Below, one piece after another: positions 1 to 10,515 of a DNA stretch of 64,000 bases. The notes beneath the pieces were generated by a model. The model made no database searches, was not told the DNA's origin, and was given only the letters and a program-made list of their open reading frames with translations. The DNA lies in the NCBI GenBank assembly GCA_009193035.1, contig SWDT01000122.1, forward strand, positions 62,001-126,000. Reading direction: 5' to 3'. Position numbers and translations under genes: made by a program. Source of the stretch: Halicephalobus mephisto. Taxonomy: Eukaryota > Nematoda > Chromadorea > Rhabditida > Panagrolaimidae. Positions within the stretch are counted from its first letter, which is position 1. Each line of letters starts with the position of its first letter.

Positions 1-313
1 ATTTAAATTCTAAATGAATTGGAATTTTACATCAATTTCGAAAACTTAAATTCAAAGTTTCATTCCTAAAAATCAGTCAAGTATTTGATACAAAATCCAA
101 ATATTCCAAATCCTTAGGATATCCAGAAACTTAAAAATAAACTTCTAAAGGATTCAGCAGCTCAAAAATCCATTCTTAACTTTTGGTTTTTTATAAACGA
201 TTTTAAATTTACTTACATCCTTGAAAATCCCCGGATATATTTACAGTAAAAAATTATCAAATTTTTAAAAATTCCTAATTTTCAAAAAATTTTAAATTTT
301 AAAATAAACTTAC
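1..313 (-). other. intron 1 of glycogen phosphorylase (partial)
   Basis: AT-rich sequence downstream, in minus-strand sense, of the donor at 312-313. I see no further phosphorylase exon here, so the next exon lies beyond the left edge. Confidence 0.6.
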
Positions 314-427
314 TTTTATTTGAGAAAAATGAAGATGACGATTAAACGTCTTTTTGATGTTAGCAACATTCTCAACTTGTGCAATACCTCGAACAGAAAT
401 CTGTTTTCTACGATCAGCGTCACTCAT
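314..427 (-). CDS. pygl-1: glycogen phosphorylase, first coding exon (partial gene)
   Basis: Cytosolic glycogen phosphorylase releases glucose-1-phosphate from glycogen using pyridoxal phosphate. Only the first 38 residues are in the window. The ATG is at 425-427, the reading is [20 protein letters not shown] and onward to HLHFSQIK, and the exon ends at a strong GTAAGTTT donor (312-313) in phase 0. The segment RKQISVRG is the phosphorylase-kinase target at the N-terminus of animal enzymes; Ser11 here corresponds to Ser14/15 of the vertebrate proteins. FNRHLHF is equally characteristic, and the family continues with a DRNVAT-type segment that would begin the next exon. A TTTTTAG acceptor at 447-448, 19 nt before the ATG, suggests trans-splicing or a 5'UTR intron. 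The longer open frame upstream of this ATG is not conserved and lies behind that acceptor, so I chose the inner start. The symbol is by homology to the single C. elegans gene. Confidence 0.87.
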
Positions 428-839
428 CTTGAATCTTTGTCCGGTCCTAAAAATCGATCTAAAAAAATTCAAAACGTTATTCACGAGATGGACCAAGTCA
501 ACAAATGAGATAAAAACCAAAATTCCAATCGTCTGAGAGGAAAAACGAACAATTGTCATTAAACTGATCAAGACGAACAATTTTCTTCTCGTTAACGAGA
601 AACCGAGTACCGACTCCGTCTTCAATAGCATATAGACCAAAAATCAGCGAGTTGTAAACGAATCTAATAAGGTAAATCAGACCACGGAATTTGCCGTTAC
701 TGAAGGTCAGAAAAAAAGTAAAATTTTAATGATCCTAAAGCAATAAAACCGTCAAAAAAATTTTCTAGATAAAAGTTGAGTTGCAAATAAACATCGGAAG
801 GACTTACAAGGGTCAAATTTTGCACAACAAAACTAATTA
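428..839. other. upstream region of glycogen phosphorylase
   Basis: Non-coding, AT-rich. It contains the acceptor-like TTTTTAG (447-453) and otherwise no feature I can name. It probably holds the leader or outron and proximal promoter. Confidence 0.35.
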
Positions 840-1262
840 TATTCATGAAAAATTCACGTGAAAAACAGTACTGCTAATGATCTTTGATTTTTGAGAAAAA
901 AGTTGATATATCAAATCTAAATAAATAATGCTTTTTGTCGAAAAAATTTATATATAAAATTCACGTGGAAAATAGTATAAATAATGATCTGTTTTTTGGG
1001 AAAAAATAAAAGTTGATATATGAATTTTACGTAAATAACAATATTTTTTTTCGAAAAAAAGTTGTATATAAAATTCACGCAAAAATAGTATAAATAACGA
1101 TCTTTTATTTTTCCCAAAAAAGTTGATATATGGATTTTACGTGAATAACAATAATAAATGTTTTTTTCAAAAAAAAAGTTATAAAATTCACGTGAAAAAA
1201 ACAACATTAACAGTGATCTTTGTTTTTATCAAAAAATAAAAATTTATATATTAATTTTACTT
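840..1262. repeat. degenerate tandem repeat, about 110-120 bp unit
   Basis: At least three copies alternate an AAATTCACGTGAAAA-type segment, a TGATCTTT segment and GTTGATATATGAATTTTACGT. The open frame across 917-1207 on the minus strand is only this repeat translated. Confidence 0.6.
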
Positions 1263-1840
1263 AGATTATGAAGAATAAAACAAGATCTAGGATTAGCTGA
1301 ATATCACTCTTCGGAGGAACTAAATTTTCGAAACTGACGGATTTTGAAAACGACAAGCTCGTCAGCAAACGCGGCAAACAAGAGGTTCTACTTCTGCATC
1401 TTTTCCATTTCCTTACGGACAAACACTTTTAAAAAAATACTTTGATTTTTGAAAAAATAAAATTAACATTAAAATAAAAAAATATTTAAAATTGTAAAAT
1501 ATCGATATAAAAAAACTGCAAAAAAATTGAATTTTTGTCATTGCCGAGGGCTGTCTCGAGTTAAAAGCCCGTTTTTCCGACGTTTCCTTGTCCGTTTGGC
1601 ACGTACGCAGACAGACTATTTTCGTCATCGGCTTTTGCCCAAGGAAAAGTTCGGCAATTCATCACTAAAGCAACCTAGACAGAATAAAAATCACTTATTT
1701 CATAAAAAGTCGGAATTATCACGGATTTTCAAAAAAAGAAAAAAGTAGTTTATGGAGAAAATAACGAGGCCTAAATGAGAAATGAAAAGAATAAGGAAGA
1801 AAAAAACACGACCAAGTGCACGTTGACAGCCAGAGCGATT
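1263..1840. other. non-coding stretch with a GC-richer block at about 1540-1660
   Basis: A block with much higher GC than its surroundings (containing GGGCTGTCTCGAG and CGTCATCGGC) sits between the phosphorylase exon and the PDZ gene. It could be a distal promoter or the remnant of an exon. Short open frames cross it on both strands but match nothing I recognise. Confidence 0.3.
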
Positions 1841-2320
1841 TGGCATGGAAATGTTCAGAAACTGGCATATCGGGTTAGGAAATAACCAAAAAAAGTCGAA
1901 ATATATGTTAAAAACCAGAGCGACTTAAATTTCGACTTTTTGAAGTGAAATGTCGGGTTATGAAATAACCAGAGAAATTTGAACGCATGTTAAAAACCAT
2001 AGCGATTTAAATTTGGACTTTTTGAAGTGGAATATCGAGCTAGGAAATAACCAAAAAAGTCGAAATATATATCAATAACCAGAGCGATTTGAAATTGGAC
2101 TTTTTAAGAAAGGAATGTCGGGTTAGGAATTAACCAAAAAAGTCAAAATATATATCAATAACCATAGCGATTTGAAATTGGACTTTTTAAGAAAGGAATA
2201 CCATGTCAAGAGTTTATATGAAGTGCTTGAACGCATGTTAAAAACCAGAGCGATTCAGTATGGGAATTTTCAAAAATTGAAATATCGGACTAGGAAGCAA
2301 CCTGAAAAGTTGAATATACA
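1841..2320. repeat. tandem repeat, about 80 bp unit, five or six copies
   Basis: The unit contains AACCAGAGCGATTTGAAATT, then GGACTTTTT, then ATGTCGGGTTAGGAAATAAC. Copies vary by substitutions and small indels. Confidence 0.65.
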
Positions 2321-2339
2321 TTAATGACCGGAAAGATTT

Positions 2340-3135
2340 GAAATTTAGACTTTTCTTGTTAAGACACAATATAAGTCATAATTTTATTCAAAATCCAGAT
2401 ATCAAGTTTTATCAATTTAGGTAAAAATTTTGAAATGAAAAAAATCCATGTTGTCCTAACACGAAAAGTCTAAATTTTAACATCGAATTTTAACTGTCAA
2501 CTTTGATGTCGAAATTTAACATAAAATTCTGATTGTCAACTTTGATGTCGAACTTCAAAATCAAATTCTGATTGTCAACTTTAATGACCAACTTTGAGTT
2601 CAAATTCTGACTGTCAACTTTGATATCGAATTTTAACATAAAATTCAAAATGTCAACTTTGAGTTCAAATTCTGACCATTAACTTGGATAGAATGAATCT
2701 CAAAATTGAAGTAATATTCAAAGAATCAAGATATCAAGTTTTATCAATTTAGGTAAAAATTTTGAAATGAAAAAATCCATGTTGTCTCAACACGAAAAGT
2801 CTAAATTCCAACATCGAATTTTGACTGTCAACTTTAATGTCGAACTTCAAAATCAAATTCTGATTGTCAACTTTAATGACCAACTTTGAGTTCAAATTCT
2901 GACTGTCAACTTTGATATCGAATTTTAACATAAAATTCAAAATGTCAACTTTGAGTTCAAATTCTGACCATTAACTTGGATAGAATGAATCTCAAAATTG
3001 AAGTAATATTCAAAGAATCCAGATATCAAGTTTTATCAATTTAGGTAAAAATTTTGAAATGAAAAAATCCATGTTGTTTCAACACGAAAAGTCCAGATTC
3101 CAACATCGAATTCTGATTGCCAACTTTGATAAAAC
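2340..3135. repeat. three tandem copies of a foldback-related repeat
   Basis: The segment CCAGATATCAAGTTTTATCA begins near 2395, 2727 and 3019. Each copy is followed by a CACGAAAAGTC segment and then runs of CAACTTTGAT-like units. The first copy is preceded by GACTTTTCTTGTTAAGAC, the approximate inverse of the AACACGAAAAGTC segment, so the core is a hairpin. The same family occurs at 7545-7970, 11883-12395 and 22190-22620. Confidence 0.7.
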
Positions 3136-4230
3136 AAAAAAAAAACCGAAAGTCATGATTGAACTTTAAAAAACTTGTGAATTTTATTTTTTCAATAATC
3201 TTATTTTAAATAATTTCTAAAAAACTTTAATTTATAAAAATTATTTTAATTTATGTCGATGTGTAACATTTTTTTATTTTTTCAATATTCTGGTTCAATT
3301 TAGGGACACAGAAAATGTAGTTTAACTTTTCCGACGGCCCACACAAAGTTCCAGGCACTGCCCGGTTGACTAACATTCAAAAAACTCAAAGACCGAGAGT
3401 TTAATATTAGCTTCTTTGATCATCAATCAGCGTCGAAGTTTATAAAACGGTAGATATCAAAGTCAAATTTAAATCTTACGTGATATTCAAGTAAGCCAAT
3501 CGAATTTTGCAAGTAAACTGAAGATTTTACGATGATATAGATATCTTAGGATTGTAAGTATATAAATACTAACTAATCTACTAAAATATCTCAAGCATAC
3601 TGTGTTTTTTACTTTGATTTTGACGTTAACTAATCTACTAAAATATCACAAGTAAACTGAAGATTTTACGGTGATATAGATATCTTAGGATTGTAAGTAT
3701 AGAAATACTAAATAATCTACTAAAATATCCCAAGCAAAGTGCAGATTTTACAATGATATAGATATCTTAAAATTGCAAGTATAGAAATACTAAATAATCT
3801 ACCAGAATGCTGCAGTCATATTGCATACTTCATTTTTATGTTAACTAATCTGCTTGGATGTTGCAAAGTGCAGTTTTTATTTTGATTTTGATGTCGACTA
3901 TTTTATAAACCTTTGTAGATGCGAGAGTTTCTTCATTTTTCCCTTAACTACCGTAAAAAACAGAATAGTTAACATTTGGTAATACAGTAAAAATTATTAA
4001 CTTCTATAGCTACGAAATGGGATCTTCCATCAGGAGGAAAATTTCTACCATAACTTGATTCATGTGGAAACTAAATATCAAGTTAGAAAAGTAATTTTTA
4101 TCCACATCAGTAAATCCAAAAAGTTCAAAATTCATATTTCAAAAATGAATTTCTTGATTCTGAATCAGGTACTTTTGAATTCTTCAATTGTTCAGTTTTC
4201 AATGTTATTCAGTAGATTACGGTTGGTTCA
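3136..4230. repeat. non-coding, with tandem repeat at about 3490-3810
   Basis: Between 3490 and 3810 three copies carry AACTGAAGATTTTACGATGA, then GATATCTTAGGATTGTAAGTA, then CTAATCTACTAAAATATC. The remainder, including the 3' flank of the PDZ gene, shows no feature I can identify. Confidence 0.5.
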
Positions 4231-6844
4231 TTATTTCTCGACAGAACGCAAATTTTTCCCCTCATTGTCACTTGCGATCACGTATTCTCCGATTTTATCA
4301 CTGATAGTCACTTGTCCGGTTTTCTGATTCTTATTCAGAATCCCCGGTTTCTTCTGAAAAGATATTAATGGAAATATAAAAAATTGTAGGTTTTAAATTA
4401 TGAAAAATGCAACAAATATATGGTATTTCGTCGCAGAAAATTTCGTAATCTCTATGTTATATATCATTATGGAAGGTTTTGCAATCTATATGTTATATAT
4501 CGTCACAAAAGATCTTATTATTTTTATATAATAGAGTATTATAGAAAGATTTCGTAATCTTTGTATTATATATCATCGTGTAAGATCTCTTAATTTCTAT
4601 GTTACATATCGCTATGGAGGATTTCGTAATCGTTATACTATATATAATTGTGTAAGATCTCGTAATCTATATGTTACATACCATCGTGTAAGATCTCTTA
4701 ATTTCTATGTTACATATCGCTATGGAGGATTTCGTAATCTTTGTACTATATATCATCATAGAAATTACGAAATCTTTATATAACATAGTGTTACAGAATA
4801 TCCTATAACTTTTGTATGGTATTTCACCATAGAAGGTTCCGCAGCTTTTGCGTAGCATTTCGTCATGAAATACTGCGCAACCTTTGTGTGATGCTCGATG
4901 TAACTTTTGTCAAGTGTTACACTTTTCTGTAATATCTTGTAAGTTTTGTTACAAGCATCAGATATCTGTGAAAATCGTAACAGTTATGTTACAATCTTCC
5001 ATAGGATTGGCAATTATCCTGGAAATTACATAATAGTGATCCTCACATTTGTTACTCGAGTAAAAATTACGATTTTTCGAAGGTTTCAGAAGCCACTTAC
5101 CGGAACTTTGATTCTGTCTCTGAGTTTGGTTCTTTCTCTCGCAGCGATTTCCCTGACATCAGAATTCATAGCTACGGATGGGGGTTGGAGGGAACTTAGA
5201 TTCAGAGCCGTATGAGTCCACTGTTTAGCTTCCGAGGATTCTGGACGTTCGATGACACAAGTGACGAATCCGTTCTTCTGGAGACCTTTGAGGATGAAAT
5301 CACGGGCCACGTCCTTGTCCGTCACAGGCTTGGAATCGACGTCGATGATGTGATCTCCGATTTGGAACTTTTCAGAAGCCAGGGAACCTTGGTTACATCG
5401 CGATACAAGGACTCTGTTTTGATAATGTTTGATCCCGAGGCCCAGTTTAGGTCCTCCAGACTTCCATTCGATCTTTACAAATTGGTAAACAAAGCCGTCT
5501 CGACGTTGAATGAACTTTAACCTTTCCGACGGAATCCGGATTTTGGCTTCTAGTTCTTCAGCTTTTTTTTCATCTCGAATAATGGATAACACAGCCACAG
5601 GAGGAGCGAACCGGAGAAGTTGAAAAAAATGATTAGTATCTTTGATCGTCTTGCCGTTCACCTTGATGATCTGATCCCCGACCTGAATAGATAAATATTA
5701 ATAAAAATAAACATTACTATAGACATAGAAGATGAGATTTAACTAGTCTTGAAATCTCCATTGACCCCAAGGCACTTCTTAGTGGATTTGAAACAACTTA
5801 ATCGACAATTGCGGATCAGAATCACTATCTCTATGTGTCTTAGTTGCTGTATGAAAGAAATAAAAAATAGTCAAGAATTGGCAATACAGTAAGAATCTAG
5901 AATGTTCATTTTATTGAAAAGAATCTTCTATAAAAAAATAGGTATATGGTATATAATGCATAGATACACTAAAACGACTCTGATGGGTAGGATACATTAT
6001 ATTCAATTTATCAATATATTGAGTTAATATCAGTGCACTATATACAATGTATGGATGCTTTACAACAGTTTTGATGTATCGGATATATTATATTTACTGT
6101 ATTGATACATTAAGTACAATATTGGTGCATTATATTTACTGTATCGATACACTAAAACTATTCTGATGGGTAGGATACATTATATTCAATTTATCAATAT
6201 ACTGAGTTGATATCAGTGCACTGTATACAATGTATGGATGCTTTACAACAGTTTTGATGTATCAGATATATTATATTTACTGTATCGATACATTAAGTAC
6301 AATATTGGTGCATTATATTTACTGCATCGATACACTAAAACGACTCTGATGTATCAGATACATTATATTCAATTTATCAATATATTGAGTTGATATCAGT
6401 GCACTGTATACAATGTATGGATGCATTACAACAGTTTTGATATATCGGATACATCAGAATCATTTTAATTTATCTTTTTATGTGTAAAGAAAAAATTTAC
6501 TACTTTCTCTTTGAGGTCTTAGAGCTGACTAGGGAGTACCAGAGATTCGGTGTAAGTTACTGGATTGATTAAATCCGATCTTCCATGCTTATGAGAAGTC
6601 CACAAATGTTTGTTCTAATCACAGAAAAAGAATTAACTCTAACTAATATAGTGAGGAACTACAGTACTCTAACTAGTAAGAGGTTTTTTTGTCGAAAAAA
6701 AATTTTTACTGTAGAAAAACTTACTTTGAGTTTACCCTCAGCTAATGTTCCAGACTGGACTTTGGTGATGATTAACTTGTTATTTGGGGTCGCCCCCAGG
6801 GGCTCCCCTTCCTCCATAGGGATTTCGACGACGAAGTTGCTCAT
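4231..6844 (-). CDS. two-PDZ-domain protein (nematode family)
   Basis: Three exons join in phase 0: 6725-6844, 5101-5682 and 4231-4353 (825 nt, 274 aa). PDZ 1 covers about residues 5-85. It includes the GEPLGATPNNKLIITKVQSG core with a GxPLGA carboxylate-binding-type loop, followed by GTLAEGKLKVGDQIIKVNG. PDZ 2 covers about residues 110-195 and reads GPKLGLGIKHYQNRVLVSRC and onward, with GDHIIDVDSKPV. A charged linker (RDEKKAEELEAKIRIP) separates them. The C-terminal exon ends EYVIASDNEGK and then six residues. Two consecutive PDZ domains with these loops and an IASDNEGK-like tail match an expanded group of short nematode PDZ proteins, presumed cytoplasmic scaffolds; no catalytic role is suggested. 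Donors are GTAAG-like and acceptors are TTTCAG or ATTCAG. The start is the first ATG (6842-6844). Intron 1 (1,042 nt) is filled by a 183-bp tandem repeat, and intron 2 contains about 55-bp repeats. Confidence 0.85.
4400..4930. repeat. tandem repeat, about 50-60 bp unit, in PDZ-gene intron 2
   Basis: Eight or so degenerate units carry TTCGTAATCTTTGTATTATA, then TATCATCGTGTAAGATCTC, then TTAATTTCTATGTTACATATC. They lie inside the intron 4354-5100. Confidence 0.65.
5960..6460. repeat. 183-bp tandem repeat in PDZ-gene intron 1
   Basis: The segment around GGATACATTATATTCAATTT recurs with starts near 5981, 6164 and 6347, an exact spacing of 183 bp. Each unit also carries GTATACAATGTATGGATGC and TTTACAACAGTTTTGATGTA. 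Confidence 0.8.
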
Positions 6845-7544
6845 GGTCAAGGAACAGTCAATGAATCAACAATGAAAAAATGGTTTTTTACTGATAATCA
6901 AAAATTATGCAGATTTCTGAATTTCAGAGAAAATTTAAATTTAAAAAACTTTGGTGAAAATTAATTTTTAAATTGAATTTACAATGACAGGATCTGGTTG
7001 AATGGGGCAGATAAAAGTAATTCCGGATCAGCTCTGAAAAGCCCTATTAGGTTTAGATTAGGTCCTTTTAAAAAGATCCTATTAAGTTCAAGACAGGCCC
7101 TACTTTGTTCGAAACTGACCTTCCTAAAAAGGGTCTACTTTATTGAGGTTAGGTCTTTCTTGAAAGGTCTTACTCCACTTAGATTAGGTCCTTCTAAAAA
7201 GGCCTTACTTTGTTCGAAACTGACCCTCCTAAAAAGGGTCTACTTTATTGAGGCTAGGTCTTCCCAAGAAGGCTCTGTTCTTTTTAAACTAGGTCTTTCT
7301 AAAAAGGCCCTATTTGGTTTAGCATAGGTCCTATCTAGGGTGGAAGACATCTTTCTGGAAAAACTTTGCCTAAAGTAGATCTTTTTAGAAAAGTTTTACT
7401 TGACTTAGATAAATCTTTTTAGAAAGATTCTATTTCGATTAAGACAGGTCCTATCTGGAACGGCCTGGCTCAGTTCTGAAAGACATACAATTGATCTGGT
7501 GGAAATCTTTCTAGAAATTTTGAATTTCTAAAAAACTTGTGCTT
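6845..7544. repeat. 5' flank of the PDZ gene with degenerate repeat at 7040-7460
   Basis: The repeat has units of about 55-60 bp containing AGGTCTTTCTAAAAAGGCCC, then CTACTTTATTGAGG. It is slightly GC-richer than its surroundings. The flank immediately upstream of the PDZ start shows no clear acceptor. Confidence 0.5.
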
Positions 7545-7970
7545 TCTGCAACGAAAGTTGATAATCAGAGTTCAAAATCGAAATTTGGGTTTTTCGATTT
7601 CAAAAATCTTATCTAAATTAATAAAACTTGGTATCTGGATTTTTTGAATAAAATTACGACTTATTAGTCGCGTCTTAACGAAGAAATCCAAATCTCAATT
7701 CCGAACTTTCATAGCTAACTTTGACATCGAACTTTGACTATCAACTTTGACCTTAAACTCTAACTGCCAACTTTGATTTCGAACTTGTATTTTGACTGCC
7801 AACATTGATGCCAACCTTCGACTTTAAACTTTAACTGTCAACTTTGACCTTAAACTCTAACTGCCAACTTCGACCTTAAACTTTAACTGTCAACTTTGAT
7901 ATCGAAGGATAACGACCAACTTTGATTTCGAACTTTGACCTTGAACTCTGATAGTTAACTTTGATAATAC
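7545..7970. mobile_element. foldback element with TCAAAGTT-array arms
   Basis: The outer ends are AAAGTTGATAATCAGAG on the left and AACTTTGATAATACGG on the right. Inner inverted segments read AAATTTGGGTTTTTCG and CGAAGAAATCCAAAT. The right arm is expanded into an array of AACTTTGAYNTCGAAC-like units. It has no coding capacity. Confidence 0.6.
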
Positions 7971-8178
7971 GGAGCACTGAACTCGATTTAACAAGCTTTA
8001 AATCAAAAAGATATTTATCCAATAGGATTCCCAAACATAGAAACGACTTGTTTTCAAACATTTTTTTCAATTACCGAACACAATTTACAGTATTGTTGGG
8101 AAATTTATTACATTTAATGTTATCTACAATAAGAACTAAGAAGTTATTTTTAAGTACTTTTTTAAGGAGTTGTTGATG

Positions 8179-8523
8179 AATCACAGGTTCTCTGATATCA
8201 GGTCTGACAGAATGGAATCAACATGTAAGAACCTCTGATTACGGTTTTTATATTATCTGATTCTGACTGGGTGAAATCGATGGCAGGATTGTAATCTAAC
8301 AGAAAATTGATCGTAATTGAGTGTAATCGACGTATTTGGATGATGTTTTGAGTTAAAAAGGCATTATTACATTGGTTACACTCAGTTACAATCAATCTTC
8401 TCTTGGATTGCAATCCTGTCATCGATTTCACCCAGTTAGAATCAAATAATATCAAAACTTTAATCAGAGGTTCTTACATGTTGATTCCATTCTGTCAGAT
8501 CTGATTTCAGAAAACCTGTGATT
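8179..8523. mobile_element. long-palindrome MITE, copy 1
   Basis: The element is one hairpin of about 345 bp. It starts ATCACAGGTTCTCTGA and ends AAAACCTGTGAT, and the two halves are reverse complements over nearly their full length (both contain TCTGACAGAATGGAATCAAC). It lies within the presumed 3'UTR of GST-A, 17 nt beyond its stop. A second copy is at 57112-57449. Confidence 0.82.
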
Positions 8524-8539
8524 ATTGAAATAAACAGAT

Positions 8540-9465
8540 TCAAAAATCAAACTTATCCTTAGGGGGAAACAAGTGCTTTCTCTCCTCGACTCGGTTCTCG
8601 AGTCCAGGAAGACTGAAAATCTTCTCACGATGGTTCAACAGGGCCTCAGGGATCTGGGGGTCATTTTCCTTCCTCCAGTAGAGCTGTTCATCGACGGTGT
8701 TCGCAACGAGGAAATCCAACCAAGTAGGTTTATCCCCGACCATCCAGCCAGTTCCGTTCTTCTCTAACTGCTCCTTGAGGTCAGGGAGAAGTCTCTCGTG
8801 AAGGAACTTCAAAAAATCATCCAAGTACTCCTTGATCAGTTCTTTCGGCTTTTTGTGCATAACAGCACCTATGAAAAGGACGACTTTCGACATGTAATCT
8901 TGAATGTGATCGGCATAAGCGTCACAGAGAGCCTGATCCTCGAGGGACTCCGGCATAGCTCCGTGTTTAGCTGCGAGATAACGATAGATGGCCACAGTTT
9001 GGGGAACGATAAACTTATCATCGTCAACATAGAGGACAGGAACCTGGCCGAAAGGAGTCGCTGAAAATCAAATTTATATAAAATTCATATATCAAACTAA
9101 ATTAGAAAATCTTAAAAATTCATTTTTAAATAAAATCCATATATCAAACTAGGTGATAAATTAAATTTCGAAAACTTCATAACTTATGTTCCTAAATTTT
9201 TGTTTGAAAATCCGAAAAATAATTGTACTTTTTATATTTTTGGAAAGGTCAATGATATTCAAATAATCGAGATTTTAAATTTCGTCATTAAGGATTTAAA
9301 AATATTGATGAGTTTTGTAAAATCAAACTTACTCGGTTTGATGGCCGGCCATTCGTCATGTTCGAAAGTCTTGTTTTCGAAAGGAACCTTCAAGTAGTCC
9401 AGCATCAGTCTGATACCTCCGGCACGGCCGTTGGTCTTCATGTAGAGAAGCGTATACTTTGGCAT
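8540..9465 (-). CDS. glutathione S-transferase, sigma-like (GST-A)
   Basis: Cytosolic glutathione transferase of the nematode sigma-like group. Exons are 9333-9465 and 8540-9060 (654 nt, 217 aa), with a GTAAGTTT donor and TTTTCAG acceptor splitting a codon after residue 44. The N-terminal thioredoxin-like domain has the catalytic-position Tyr8 in MPKYTLLY, the Trp of EWPAIKP, and the cis-proline segment PFGQVPVL. The glutathione-binding QS pair of most family members is QT here. The helical domain carries GTGWMVGDKPTWLDF with a T-x-x-D N-capping box. It ends VEERKHLFPPKDKFDF. An acceptor TTTTTAG lies 6 nt before the ATG. The 3'UTR carries the hairpin MITE, and the family AATAAA signal lies beyond it at about 8104-8109 (minus strand). 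This is the most diverged intact member of the array, with AKHGAMPES where others read NKHGAVPDS. Confidence 0.92.
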
Positions 9466-9760
9466 TTTTATCTAAAAATAAAAAATTAATTTTCATACTG
9501 AAAATATTTTTATTTTCTGCAACGTTCAATCTTCAATCATGTCAAAACTGGTCCCGATCAAAAATTCCGTTGCTTATGCAGTTTTTGCAGATTCATAGAA
9601 AACAACTTTTTTGATTACATCAATCTTGTGATTTCGACATGTTCGAGAAAAATAATTCCAAAAAAGTTAGCCATAAAGAAAACAACAATAATATATCAGA
9701 AAATATTCCGAAATAAAGGGCGATATCAATGCGACGAAATTAAAAAGTGATCTCTCAATG
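9466..9760. promoter_or_regulatory. GST-A upstream region
   Basis: A diverged version of the array promoter is present (AAAACTGGTCCCGATCAAAAA at about 9545-9565), with TTATGCAG where paralogues have TTATATAG. A TTACA-N7-TGTGA element at 9615-9631 matches the TCACA-N7-TGTGA element of GST-C, D, F and G with one mismatch and keeps the downstream TGTTCG. Confidence 0.5.
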
Positions 9761-10140
9761 GACAGTAGGACAAAAAATAAGAGGAAAAAAATAAGATAGA
9801 AAAATATTAAACCAATTATATTCGAAAATCTTACATAGTGTTGTTATCATGTTCTAGATGTCTAAGCCAATCCTAAAAGCCGATTTTCACACTATATTAG
9901 CAATTTATCTTATTTTTAATTTTTTCCTACTGTCGAAGAAATATAAAAGGAAAAAATAAGATAAAAAAATATTAAACTAATTACAGTATTCAAAAATCTT
10001 TCATAGTGTGTTATCACCATGTTCTAGATGCCTAAGTTAATCTAAAACCCGATTTCACATATAATTAGCAATTTATCTCATATTTTATATTTTTTACTTT
10101 TATATTTATCCTCTTATATTTTCCTTTTTTATATTTCTTC
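9761..10140. mobile_element. two adjacent foldback elements with ATATAAGA-type arms
   Basis: Element one is 9761-9934, with terminal inverted segments GACAGTAGGA and TCCTACTGTC. Element two is 9935-10140, with arms GAAGAAATATAAAAGGAAAA and its inverse ending TATATTTCTTC. Both cores contain CATGTTCTAGATG and CTAAG. A third copy in inverse orientation is at 30655-30857. Confidence 0.7.
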
Positions 10141-10515
10141 CGTTCACGCTCTCAATGTAATCCTACCAGTGCTTTGTTCCACAAAAGTTAATCGTCAAAG
10201 TTACAGTTAAAGTTTAAAGCCAAAGTTCGTCATCAAAAGCGAAAATTAAAATTTATCATCGAAGTTGGTGTTGAAAGTTCGACATCAAAGTTAAAAGTTT
10301 AAGTTTATTTTCGAAATTCGACATTAAAGTTGTCAAATTCAAAATCAAAATCGGAATTCAAATTATTAGTCTTAATTTTTTAGATTTTTCTAATTACAAA
10401 ATTAAATCTGTAATATTGTTACGAAATTGACTACATTCGTTATCAACTTAGTTACCGTAAGACCTAAGTGCTTATTAACTTATTTACTTTCCAAAATTAC
10501 TGATGAAACGTCATA
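10141..10515. repeat. TCAAAGTT-type degenerate array and GST-B 3' flank
   Basis: At 10185-10340, units such as AAAGTTCGACATCAAAGTT occur, a fragment of the foldback family at 7545 and 11883. A degenerate version of the GST downstream flank follows. No gene is seen. Confidence 0.5.

Noticed and set aside
428..640. N-terminal extension of the phosphorylase frame (starting at 640)
   Set aside because: It lies upstream of a TTTTTAG acceptor and of the conserved MSD-type start, and its sequence is hydrophobic and unlike any phosphorylase N-terminus.
917..1207. 96-codon minus-strand frame
   Set aside because: It is a translation of the 110-120 bp tandem repeat; Phe, Tyr and Ile rich with unit periodicity.
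2749..2940. 63-codon frame with DSQNLNSKL repeats
   Set aside because: It is the TCAAAGTT-type DNA array read as protein.
5212..5520. 102-codon plus-strand frame
   Set aside because: Antisense shadow of PDZ exon 2.
8198..8455. 85-codon frame, similar to 57199-57432
   Set aside because: Both frames are the hairpin MITE read through; the similarity reflects the element and not a protein family.
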